From assembly GCF_900582625.1 (NCBI RefSeq), contig NZ_UTIQ01000001.1, positions 124,001 through 188,000 of the forward strand: a stretch of 64,000 bases of DNA, written 5' to 3'. Below the pieces are notes generated by a model. That model had not been told where the DNA came from, made no database searches, and worked only from the letters and a program-made list of their open reading frames with translations. Shown one piece after another: positions 16,523 through 24,127 of the stretch. The position numbers and the translations under genes are program-made. The number at the start of each line of letters is the position of its first letter. Position 1 is the first letter of the stretch. The DNA comes from Pseudomonas viridiflava (lineage in GTDB: Bacteria > Pseudomonadota > Gammaproteobacteria > Pseudomonadales > Pseudomonadaceae).

Positions 16523-17776
16523 ATGACCACCATATCGCCGGTAACCGGCTCCAAAGAAACCAGTCAGAAGTTGCTCAAACTGATCAAGCAGTGCAAGTCG
16601 TTCTCTTGGGCTAGCGCGTGGTGCACGGAAAATCCGGTGTTTAAGGCGGCGATCGCCAACAAGGCGAAAATGACCCACCTGGTTATCGGTACCACGCGCT
16701 ATTTCAGCGATACGAAGTGCCTGGTGGCCTGCAAAGACTTCACCCCGGCCAAGGTTTTTGCTCCGGACGCCGCCCCGATGTTTCACCCGAAGGTCTACAG
16801 CTTCGACCTGGGTGATGAGCTCTGCGTCTATGTGGGTAGTGCAAACCTCACCGGCGCCGGCATGGCCCGCAACATCGAAGCCGGCGTGTTTCTGCAGGGC
16901 GGCCGAAAAGACCCTGCTCTGGTGTCGTTCCACGACTTCATCCGCCAACAGTGGGCCCGCGCCGAGTCGATCGACGACGATTTCATCCAGTCCTACGAGG
17001 CCAACAAGGCCCGGGCAAAGGACGCCTTGGAGGAGCTGAAGGCATTCACCCGCATCAGGAAGCCTTTCGTGCGAAGCGGGTCAGGTAATAACGCTGATCT
17101 CAATGGCATGAACTGGAAGCACTACGTGGCCAGCGTCCAGGCGGACAGGGCCAACGACCTGCCGGGGCGGATACAGGTGCTCTCGCAAGCCCGGCAACTG
17201 TTCGCCGACACCACCACTTTTGCTGACCTGCCCATAAACGACCAACGCCGGATCGGCGGCTTACTGCACCGCTCTTCCGTAGAGGATCTGGATTGGGGGC
17301 TCTTCGGGCAAATGAATTCGTCTGGCCGGGCCTTCGCTGCCCTGCAAAACGAACCCGTGGCAATCTCATGCGCCCTGGACCAGATACCGTTGCTGGGCCC
17401 CGTGAAGCGCCGCCATTACGAAGCATTCGTTAGCAGATTCCTACGGGTACCCGGTGCGGCGGCGACGTGGATTGGCATTGGCACGCGTCTGCTGGCGATG
17501 AAGCGGCCGGACTACTTCTTTTGCTACTGTGGCCCGAATGAACTGGGCCTAGCTGCCGCCTTCGGTACAGCCTTCTCGACCGTCACCTTGCACAACTACT
17601 GGGACCGGTTCATTGAGCCCATGCAGCTCATGCCTTGGTGGCAGGAAGAATTGCCAGAGTCCGATGAGGAACAGCAACTGTGGTATGGCCGCGCCGCATT
17701 GCTCGATGCGATCTACTACGACCCGGACAGGCGTAGCAGTGTGGCCGAAGCTCGCGCTTCCCGCCGGCGGGGCTGA
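16523..17776 (+). CDS. PLD-superfamily nuclease-like protein
   Basis: 417 residues. The motif FHPKVYSFDLGDELCVYVGS then ANLTGAG contains H88-x-K90-x4-D95 and G105-S-x-N, the HKD catalytic signature of phospholipase D-type nucleases. Only one HKD is present, so an active enzyme would have to dimerise, as the NgoFVII/BfiI restriction-type and Nuc endonucleases do. Residues about 1-150 are the nuclease domain. Residues 190-417 form a second domain that I cannot name, with several Trp and Cys residues (YFFCYCG). It has an AAGGATG start context. The neighbours are an IS remnant and a chimeric ORF, typical of a defence or mobile island. Confidence 0.72.
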   Translation: MTTISPVTGSKETSQKLLKLIKQCKSFSWASAWCTENPVFKAAIANKAKMTHLVIGTTRYFSDTKCLVACKDFTPAKVFAPDAAPMFHPKVYSFDLGDELCVYVGSANLTGAGMARNIEAGVFLQGGRKDPALVSFHDFIRQQWARAESIDDDFIQSYEANKARAKDALEELKAFTRIRKPFVRSGSGNNADLNGMNWKHYVASVQADRANDLPGRIQVLSQARQLFADTTTFADLPINDQRRIGGLLHRSSVEDLDWGLFGQMNSSGRAFAALQNEPVAISCALDQIPLLGPVKRRHYEAFVSRFLRVPGAAATWIGIGTRLLAMKRPDYFFCYCGPNELGLAAAFGTAFSTVTLHNYWDRFIEPMQLMPWWQEELPESDEEQQLWYGRAALLDAIYYDPDRRSSVAEARASRRRG

Positions 17777-18195
17777 GGGGTAGACGAGGCTACAGGGCGC
17801 CACTGGAAAGCGGCCCATCGCCCTATTCTTACAGCTCACCATCCTGAGACAGCGAAGGTGCTGATCGAAAACCGACAAAAAAGCCAGTTCCTAAGAAGTG
17901 GCTCAGGTGTATCAAGCAAACTGAGTCGCTCCTAGTTTCGTAGACACATCCGAGCTGCTGCTTCTGGCCGACTCCGGCCTGACACGACAGGCTCAAAGCG
18001 GCCAAAAGCGGACCTTTAGAGGCCTCTGCGCGGTCGTCGGATAGCGCCGCGTAGTTCCAGCGCAAAGCTACGCTGATTCATACGCGCATTCAGCGTCGTT
18101 ACAGGACGTACTCGGGCTCATTTTTAAAGGCGCTGTTGCGGATGCGACAGGTGCCGATAACCAGAAAACGCCCGGTGTTATTTCAGGAGATGACA
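17777..18195. other. Gene-free gap with one family-2 repeat
   Basis: About 420 bases between the nuclease and the chemoreceptor. A family-2 palindrome lies at 17958-18024 (GCTTCTGGCCGACTCC, then GGCCAAAAGCGGAC). The reading frame of the nuclease stays open for some 57 codons after its stop, which is not enough to argue for coding. I see no clear terminator or promoter. Confidence 0.45.
17958..18024. repeat. Dispersed palindromic repeat, family 2
   Basis: The two arms GCTTCTGGCCGACTCCGGCC and AAGCGGCCAAAAGCGGAC are imperfect inverted copies of the shared core. It is located downstream of the nuclease gene. Confidence 0.55.
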
Positions 18196-19506
18196 ATGTT
18201 CAATCGGCAGCTCAAACAAGAACTTCAAGACGCAAAAAAACAGATAAAACTGCAGCAACAGCTGCTGACAGCTTTTACAGAAGAAACCCTGGCGCTTACG
18301 GTTGATGAACATTTCAACATCATCGAAGCCAACGCTCAGTTTCTTAATGTGCTGGGTTACGCGAGCGCATCCATCAGCCGCCCGCTAAGCGAGATAGTTC
18401 CCAGCTACGTGGTGAATCTCCCTTGCTATCGCAACCTGCGTGAGGCGGTGGCCAAGGGGCACTCCACCAGCGACAACTACCGTTTCCTCCACACCGATGG
18501 CAGCCTGATTTGGCTGTGGGGATTATGGCAACCGGTAAAAGATGAGGCGGGCAAACTTCTTCACATCAAATTCTTCGGCAAAGATGTGACGGCCTCGATG
18601 GATCTGGCCCGGGAAAACGAAGCGTTCCTAAAGGCCCTCTCGCGCTCGACCGCCATCATCGAATTTGACACCAATGGCACAATTCTAACCGCGAACAAGC
18701 CTTTTCTTCAGGCGGTGGGCTACAGCCTGGAGCAAATCAAAGGCAAGCATCACCGCATGTTTTGCGACCACGACGAATCCTCATCTCCCGCCTACACGGC
18801 CTTTTGGAACGCATTAAACAAAGGCGAGTTTGTCGCCGGGCGGTTTAAACGGCTTGATAGCCACGGGCGCACCATTTGGCTGGAAGCCTCGTATAACCCC
18901 GTCTACGACGCCCAAGACCAGCTGTATAAGTTCGTCAAGTTCGCCACCGTTATCACCGACCAAGTGGACAGGGAATCTGAAGTAAACGAAGCAGCAGGCA
19001 TCGCTTACGACGTTTCGCAACATACCGACACTACGGCCCAGGAAGGTGCGTCTGTGGTTCGCGAAACGGTTGAAGTCATGCGCCAGATATCGCTGGAGAT
19101 GCAGTCTGCATCCAAAAGCATCGAAGACCTCGGCAAGCAGTCACACCTGATCAATTCGATGGTGCAAACCATCAGCAGCATCGCCCAGCAAACCAACCTA
19201 CTGGCACTCAATGCAGCTATCGAGGCTGCCCGAGCGGGCGAACAAGGGCGAGGCTTTGCAGTTGTTGCCGATGAGGTGCGGCAGCTAGCGGGACGTACCA
19301 GCGCAGCTACGGAAGAAATCGTAGGCGTGGTAAGCAAGAATCAGGATCTGGTGACTAAAGCTGTACAAGATATGGCAGGCAGCAAACACCTGGCAGAGCA
19401 AGGTTTGTCGCTAGCCAATAAAGCTGGCTCGGTGATTGTGCAAATACAGGACGGTGCAAAACAGGTCGTCAGCGCCGTGGGGCGGTTCGCTAATCAGCTG
19501 AAGTAG
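18196..19506 (+). CDS. Soluble methyl-accepting chemotaxis protein with two PAS domains
   Basis: From the ATG at 18196 (GGAG six bases upstream) the protein has 436 residues. There is no membrane segment. A short coiled N-terminus leads to PAS 1 (about 25-130), PAS 2 (about 145-255) and the MCP signalling domain, with the hairpin tip [20 protein letters not shown] followed by [20 protein letters not shown]. The PAS-PAS-MCP layout without membrane helices matches BdlA (biofilm dispersion) of Pseudomonas and resembles Aer. It should sense a redox or ligand signal inside the cell and act on a CheA kinase. Confidence 0.88.
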   Translation: MFNRQLKQELQDAKKQIKLQQQLLTAFTEETLALTVDEHFNIIEANAQFLNVLGYASASISRPLSEIVPSYVVNLPCYRNLREAVAKGHSTSDNYRFLHTDGSLIWLWGLWQPVKDEAGKLLHIKFFGKDVTASMDLARENEAFLKALSRSTAIIEFDTNGTILTANKPFLQAVGYSLEQIKGKHHRMFCDHDESSSPAYTAFWNALNKGEFVAGRFKRLDSHGRTIWLEASYNPVYDAQDQLYKFVKFATVITDQVDRESEVNEAAGIAYDVSQHTDTTAQEGASVVRETVEVMRQISLEMQSASKSIEDLGKQSHLINSMVQTISSIAQQTNLLALNAAIEAARAGEQGRGFAVVADEVRQLAGRTSAATEEIVGVVSKNQDLVTKAVQDMAGSKHLAEQGLSLANKAGSVIVQIQDGAKQVVSAVGRFANQLK

Positions 19507-19836
19507 CGATCATCTTCGCTTCAGGCCGATAGCTGCCTGTGATGGCGGGCCGCAAATAGTCAGGCGCGAACGTTTAAAGGGAGGAAAACCAAATTATTAC
19601 CCTACGGGCAACAGCAAGAACTGGACGCGTCTGTAGGCGCGGAGCCAATAGAACACCTTGCTTATGTCGCGCTCATGTTGAGGGTGTGATGTGTCGTGTT
19701 GAGGATCCGGGGTCTCAACTCGCTTAGCCCATCACAGTAAGGGAATAATTCAGAGAGATCCCAAGTTAGGTAAGTATGAGCATTTACTTTTGAATTAGCA
19801 TGAGTGCCCCTCCAGCCTGTTAGAGAAGCCGCCACC
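19507..19836. other. Gene-free gap with a family-2 half repeat
   Basis: About 330 bases. A partial family-2 unit (AGGCCGATAGCTGCCTG) lies at 19521-19555. The remainder has no open frame of interest; the sequence TGAGGATCCGGGGTCTCAAC has short inverted parts (TTGAG/CTCAA) but no T-run, so I do not call it a terminator. Confidence 0.45.
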
Positions 19837-20427
19837 ATGCACCTTGTGGATAGTTACCTTGTTGGTCTGCAGCAGGCTCTCACGTCGGAAGAAAGCGTAG
19901 AGCAGCTGAAGAGTGTCCACGGTGCCTCGACCGAGGATTTACAGCGGCTCACCGCGCGCTACCCGTTGTGCCCAGCCAGTCTGTTGGAGCTGCTCAGCAA
20001 GATTGATGGCACGCATTTTCGGGAATACCCAGGCGGCACGGTGACGTTGCTGATGCTCGGCTCCGACGTATTCGAATACCCCTATTACCTGCGTTCCGTA
20101 GAGCAAATTCTCGAGGACGCGGACGCTTACACCGAGAGCATTGCGCAGATTTACGGGGATTACCTGAAAGAAGAACCCGACACCGTCGGCGCTGGTGTCA
20201 ACATTGAATTGAGCATGGCCGAGCGGCTGTGTTTCTCGCACTGCATGAACAATGGCGGGACCTCAATGTTGTACATCGACTTCAATCCGGCGCCTGGCGG
20301 CACCGTGGGGCAGGTCGTGCGTTTTTTACATGATCCCGACAGCTACATAGTGATTGCCGAGAGCTTCGATCAGTACCTGCAACAGCTGATTGACGAGGGC
20401 TATGCGTTTATCTATGAGGAAGAGTAG
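19837..20427 (+). CDS. SMI1/KNR4 (SUKH) family protein
   Basis: Starting at the ATG at 19837, 196 residues. The SUKH fold is recognisable from LTARYPLCPASLLELLSKID (start of the domain) and the C-terminal IVIAESFDQYLQQLIDEGYA. Bacterial SUKH proteins are mostly immunity proteins that neutralise polymorphic or contact-dependent nuclease toxins. No toxin gene is next to it, so it is either an orphan immunity gene or serves another role. It lies inside the 6-kb block bounded by the direct repeats. Confidence 0.8.
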   Translation: MHLVDSYLVGLQQALTSEESVEQLKSVHGASTEDLQRLTARYPLCPASLLELLSKIDGTHFREYPGGTVTLLMLGSDVFEYPYYLRSVEQILEDADAYTESIAQIYGDYLKEEPDTVGAGVNIELSMAERLCFSHCMNNGGTSMLYIDFNPAPGGTVGQVVRFLHDPDSYIVIAESFDQYLQQLIDEGYAFIYEEE

Positions 20428-20558
20428 CTCGCGCTTGAATCGGTACGGGCGAATACCAATGGTTGATCGCGACGCCCATTTGAGCAACTGCGGCTAGGCA
20501 CGGACAAGGCGCTATCGTCGACGCTAGCGCTGACCTTATTTCCAGGAATCTCTGCACC

Positions 20559-21428
20559 GTGTCTGATCTGCCGCTCCCTTCTGCTTACACACGACGCTTC
20601 GACGCCGTGCTCGCTTATATAGACGCCAATCTCGATGGCGATTTGTCGGTGAAGACGTTGAGCCAGGTGGCGAGCTTTTCAGTGTTTCACTTCCACCGGC
20701 AATTCAGCGCGTTCGTCGGCGTAACGGTTTCGCGCTATGTGCAACTGATGCGGTTGCGGCGCGCGGCACATTGCCTGGTAGCCAGGGCTGATCACTCGGT
20801 GCTGAGCGCCGCACTCAACGCCGGTTTTGAAAGCCCTGAGGCCTTTAGCCGAGCATTCAGCCGAGCGTTTGGGTTGTCACCCAGCGCATTCAGAAAGGCG
20901 CCCAATTGGCAGGTGTGGAATACGGTCTTCGCTATCCCTCACTTCTCAAGGACCGTCATCATGCACGTACACATCGTAAAGCTCCCGCCTGTGCGCGTCG
21001 CCGCATTGGAGCACCGCGGCCCTCCCGAGCGGGTCGATGAAAGCGTCAACACCTTCATCAAATGGCGCATGCACAGCGGGCAATCCCCAGTGGCCTCAAG
21101 CCGCAGCTTTGGCATCCCGTACAACAACCCCGATACCACCCCGGCGCACCAATTTCGCTTCGCTATCTGCGGCGAGATTCAGCAACCCGTGGCAGCGAAC
21201 GAATTCGACATTCACGAACTCACTATTCCCGGCGGGCGCTACGCCGTGGTGCGGCATACGGGTTCCCCGGATCATATCGGTGAAACCATCTACCCCATCT
21301 ACCGCGACTGGCTACCCACCAGCGGTGAGGAGCTTCGCGATCAGTCACTGTTTTTCGAATACCTTAGCGTTTACCCGCAGACGCCCCAGGATCAGTGGCT
21401 AACGGATGTGTACGTGCCGCTGCGCTAG
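20559..21428 (+). CDS. AraC-family regulator with GyrI-like ligand domain
   Basis: 289 residues, GTG start with an AGGA box. The N-terminal DNA-binding domain carries both helix-turn-helix motifs (LSVKTLSQVASFSVFHFHRQ and ALNAGFESPEAFSRAFSRAF, then GLSPSAFRK). From about residue 130 there is a GyrI-like/SOUL-type small-molecule-binding domain (VHIVKLPPVRVAALEHRGPP to the end). This order matches Rob- and BmrR-type multidrug-sensing activators. Its target is unknown; the next gene on the strand is across a repeat-rich gap. Confidence 0.86.
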   Translation: MSDLPLPSAYTRRFDAVLAYIDANLDGDLSVKTLSQVASFSVFHFHRQFSAFVGVTVSRYVQLMRLRRAAHCLVARADHSVLSAALNAGFESPEAFSRAFSRAFGLSPSAFRKAPNWQVWNTVFAIPHFSRTVIMHVHIVKLPPVRVAALEHRGPPERVDESVNTFIKWRMHSGQSPVASSRSFGIPYNNPDTTPAHQFRFAICGEIQQPVAANEFDIHELTIPGGRYAVVRHTGSPDHIGETIYPIYRDWLPTSGEELRDQSLFFEYLSVYPQTPQDQWLTDVYVPLR

Positions 21429-21448
21429 AGACGAAGAGGCGTGAAGCA

Positions 21449-21510
21449 ACAAAGGGGACTGATTTATTTAACGACTCTAAATTAGAGCAGCTTAATAAAG
21501 CTGTCCCCTT
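21449..21510. repeat. Dispersed palindrome, family 1, near-complete copy
   Basis: AACAAAGGGGACTGATTTAT leads through the centre GACTCTAAATTAGAGC to AATAAAGCTGTCCCCTT. It forms a long hairpin with an A/T-rich centre. It ends eight bases before the right copy of the 219-bp direct repeat. Confidence 0.8.
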
Positions 21511-21517
21511 ATCCATG

Positions 21518-21736
21518 TTTGCGTGTTGCGCAGTTCAGCGTTTCATTGCTTTGGCATCCGAGATTCAGCGCTGATCCTGCTCATCAATGGCTCCGAAACC
21601 TGATCCTGGAGGTTTGCGGAGAGAGTGAATAGGGGTGCTCACAGTGTGCCCACAGTGAATTTATCGGCCAGTACGATTCAGTTTGCTTTTGGCCGTTTGC
21701 AGCCCAGCGCGGCAGGCTGCTAAGGGCCAGAAGCAG
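21518..21736. repeat. 219-bp direct repeat, right copy
   Basis: Near-identical to 15496-15714 (seven mismatches counted by eye, no gaps) and in the same orientation. It carries the end of a LysR gene plus a family-2 palindrome. The next gene, an SDR, begins 56 bases later. Confidence 0.9.
21519..21632 (+). pseudogene. Duplicated 3' end of the LysR gene at 14.7 kb
   Basis: Thirty-seven codons plus a stop, including the same VAQFSVSLLWHPRFSADPAH and QWLRNLILEVCG sequence as the C-terminus of the LysR protein encoded at 14714-15610. There is no start and no DNA-binding domain. It is a by-product of the segmental duplication. Confidence 0.85.
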
Positions 21737-21792
21737 TCATAACAAAGGCTTCGAAGTCGTCAACATTTCCGCCATGCTGCTCAAGGTGCCTT

Positions 21793-22563
21793 ATGAGTTT
21801 GATACCCGAACTGAACAGCGAAGCCCATGTGCTGATATGCGGCGCCAGCCGAGGCATCGGCTTGGCGCTGTGCGGGGCTTTGCTCGCGCGCCATGATGTG
21901 GCTCAGGTATGGGCAGTAGCGCGAAAAGCTAGCACCTGCGCTGAACTGGCAGAGCTTGCAGATCAGTATGGCGAACGCTTGAAGCGAGTCGACTGCGACG
22001 CGCGCGATGAGCAATCCCTCGAAGCACTTGTGAGCGAGACGCTTGAGGGATGCGACCATCTGCACCTTGTCATCAGTACCCTAGGCATTCTTCATCAGGA
22101 CGGCGCAAAAGCAGAAAAGGGTCTGTCACAACTAACCCTTGCGAGCCTGCAAGCGAGCTTCGCGACCAACACGTTTGCTCCAATCCTTCTGCTTAAGCAC
22201 CTACTCCCGTTATTGCGCAAACAACCTTCTACCTTCGCGGCGCTCTCGGCGAGAGTTGGCTCTATTGGCGACAATCGACTGGGTGGCTGGTACAGCTACA
22301 GAGCCAGCAAGGCCGCGCTGAATCAGTTGCTGCATACGGCCAGTATCGAATTGAAACGTCTAAACCCTGCCTCGACCGTCCTGGCAATACACCCAGGCAC
22401 GACTGACACGCAGCTGTCTCAACCCTTCCAGGCGAACGTGCCTGATGGCCAACTGTTCGAACCGGCTTTCTCAGCCGCTTGCATAATTGATGTGGTAGGA
22501 AAGCATGGGCCGTCCGACAGCGGAACCTTCTGGGACTGGAACGACAAACTCATTGCCTGGTGA
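21793..22563 (+). CDS. Short-chain dehydrogenase, C-factor-like
   Basis: 256 residues. The cofactor motif is ICGASRGIGLALCGALLARH, followed by STLGILH in place of NNAG, and the active site YSYRASKAALNQLLHTAS (YxxxK in YRASK). This is the CsgA/C-factor-like SDR branch often found beside photolyase genes, though none is here. The expected activity is NAD(P)-dependent carbonyl reduction; the substrate is unknown. It follows the right copy of the direct repeat, so before the insertion it may have lain directly downstream of the LysR gene. Confidence 0.82.
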   Translation: MSLIPELNSEAHVLICGASRGIGLALCGALLARHDVAQVWAVARKASTCAELAELADQYGERLKRVDCDARDEQSLEALVSETLEGCDHLHLVISTLGILHQDGAKAEKGLSQLTLASLQASFATNTFAPILLLKHLLPLLRKQPSTFAALSARVGSIGDNRLGGWYSYRASKAALNQLLHTASIELKRLNPASTVLAIHPGTTDTQLSQPFQANVPDGQLFEPAFSAACIIDVVGKHGPSDSGTFWDWNDKLIAW

Positions 22564-22619
22564 TTCTTTTAATCGCTGAACGTTAAGAGCTGTCAGCCCG
22601 CCCTGCCTCGTCTGACCAG

Positions 22620-22652
22620 CTGTCCCCTTTGTTCCCACTCCCCTTTGTTCCC
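22620..22652. repeat. Arms of dispersed palindrome family 1
   Basis: CTGTCCCCTTTGTTCCC is followed by CTCCCCTTTGTTCCC. These are two copies of the right arm in tandem, without the A/T-rich centre. It lies just upstream of the membrane protein start. Confidence 0.5.
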
Positions 22653-22672
22653 AATTAGGAAGTTTGGCTCGC

Positions 22673-23668
22673 ATGATCCCCGTTGCACTGCCCTCAGTCG
22701 AACTACTGCTTTACCTCGCCTTTTTCTTCGCCGCGACGGTTTTCTGGTTCGGGTGGACGATAAGGCTGGTGGTTCGATATTCCACGGGTCGCTGGCGCCG
22801 CCCCGTCCTCCTGCCCTACACGCTTGTCACCGCGTGTGCGATTTTTACCCTGTGGCAGAGCGCGGCTTTTTATCTTCAGATGCGTAGCTCTGAACGGCAG
22901 AGTGAGGCAAGTTATCGCCCGGAACTGCCGGAGCCGATGCGCCTTGGCCAGATCGACATGCCCAAAGGCACCAAACTCGAACTAGCCGTTGCGGATCAAA
23001 CGGAATCCTTCAAGCGAGCCGTATTTCCAAGCCCGGTGCGTATGCTCGATATGGATGCCCTCGAAGTAGCCCGCTACATCGCAATTCAAACCAATGAAAA
23101 ATACGAAACGGTTGGCTTCACGCCACAAAACATGCGGATAACCGGCCACGGCACGACGATGCAGAACGGCTGGCGGTGCGATGCGCTGCAACCGGTGGAG
23201 TTTGAGCTCAAGCCTGATGGCGGCGTTTCGGCTTTCAGCAGCTGTACGCTTGCCAAGGGCAATGCAGTCGATGGCATCACCTTCCCCGAAGGCACGTCGC
23301 TCCGTGCTTCCACCGGCAATGTCTATACCGATGGGTTTGTAGATTCCGACCGCTGGGTTCTCGATACGCCAGAAGGCGTGCCGGTGCGTATCGATAGTTT
23401 CGAGCTTGCGGATGCCAGCATTGCGCTCGACGCAGAGCGAAAGCTCTATGAAGTCAAAAGTGCGGTGCTTTCGAACGATGCGGCACTCGCAGAGCGCCGG
23501 TATCTGGCGGCAAGCGCTATCCGCTTCAATCCGCGGCATGTTCGGGAAGACTATGCGGATACCTGGTTGATCACCCCGCCTCCGGGCGCCGACGGCTCAC
23601 AGCCCGTAGCGCCTAAGACCATCGTGCAGCGCAGAGACGGAAAGGTGTTGGCCACGCTTACTGACTAA
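22673..23668 (+). CDS. Hypothetical membrane-anchored protein
   Basis: 331 residues from the ATG at 22673. Two hydrophobic helices are visible at about residues 10-33 and 46-66. A soluble domain of about 260 residues follows, probably periplasmic because the chain crosses the membrane twice and has no further helix only if both ends are cytoplasmic; the side is therefore undetermined. It contains repeated beta-like segments such as ITFPEGTSLRAST and WVLDTPEGVPVRIDS, and two cysteines (WRCDAL, SSCTLA). I do not recognise the family. The AGGA box is ten or more bases from the ATG; an upstream TTG at 22664 is possible. Confidence 0.65.
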   Translation: MIPVALPSVELLLYLAFFFAATVFWFGWTIRLVVRYSTGRWRRPVLLPYTLVTACAIFTLWQSAAFYLQMRSSERQSEASYRPELPEPMRLGQIDMPKGTKLELAVADQTESFKRAVFPSPVRMLDMDALEVARYIAIQTNEKYETVGFTPQNMRITGHGTTMQNGWRCDALQPVEFELKPDGGVSAFSSCTLAKGNAVDGITFPEGTSLRASTGNVYTDGFVDSDRWVLDTPEGVPVRIDSFELADASIALDAERKLYEVKSAVLSNDAALAERRYLAASAIRFNPRHVREDYADTWLITPPPGADGSQPVAPKTIVQRRDGKVLATLTD

Positions 23669-23706
23669 ACGCGTGATCGCTAATGCATTTCTGCATTTGC
23701 GTTTAA

Positions 23707-23823
23707 GCGCTGGACGAGAGTGAGGGAACTGATCGAGCGGCCGATGAATTTATGCGGGCGTTCATGGCAGCGGGAGATGAGGTTTTTGATAATGACGGCC
23801 CCAAAAAGCGCGCCGCTATTTAA
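23707..23823 (+). pseudogene. Possible C-terminal remnant of a small protein
   Basis: An open stretch reads ALDESEGTDRAADEFMRAFM and then AAGDEVFDNDGPKKRAAI before a stop. It is preceded by an in-frame stop and has no start codon with a ribosome site. The acidic helical composition looks like genuine protein. It is probably a truncated gene end; I do not recognise the parent. Confidence 0.35.
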
Positions 23824-23859
23824 AGAATGGAATAGTTGATGACGACAGTCCGACGGCGA

Positions 23860-23950
23860 AAGCTTCTGGCCGATAGCTGCCTGTCGTGACCGTCTGCGAA
23901 AAGCCAGAAGGGGACGTTTAGAGTAGAAAAATGAATCTGTCCCCTTATCG
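23860..23950. repeat. Composite of repeat family 2 and an arm of family 1
   Basis: AGCTTCTGGCCGATAGCTGC through GCGAAAAGCCAGAAGGGGAC is a family-2 unit with both arms. It runs directly into AGAGTAGAAAAATGAATCTG and TCCCCTTATCG, which is the right arm of family 1. The two repeat types are joined without spacer. Confidence 0.6.
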
Positions 23951-24127
23951 CTTTCGAAGGACCGCCATTAGCCGTTGGCGGCCGGTCACGACTGACAAGT
24001 AACGGCCACGAGCGAACGCGGAGAATCAACGAAATCTCAGCATCGCCACCCGTTGCAACAGAACCTTCCAGATGGCTAGGATGGCGGGGCGTTTGCTAGG
24101 TCGACAGCCCACTTCAAGGAAGAAACC

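Larger units (their letters stand above)
23669..24127. other. Gap of about 460 bases with a gene fragment and repeats
   Basis: This gap contains a short coding-like fragment (23707-23823), a family-2 repeat (23860-23935) and a family-1 right arm (AATCTGTCCCCTTATCG) up to 23950. The ankyrin gene's AAGGAAG box is at the right end. Confidence 0.5.

Noticed and set aside
17777..17937. Open frame continuing past the PLD nuclease stop codon
   Set aside because: About 57 codons without a stop is plausible by chance, and the stop context gives no reason to expect readthrough.
17900..17950. Possible right end of an IS3 element (GAGTCGCTCCTAGTTTCGTAG)
   Set aside because: The likeness to IS3 termini is weak and no matching inverted end was found at the left remnant.
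21737..21800. Frame reading NKGFEVVNISAMLLKVPYEF just before the SDR start
   Set aside because: It has protein-like composition but only about 20 codons lie outside the SDR gene, and its upstream part runs into the repeat; too short to support a gene tail.
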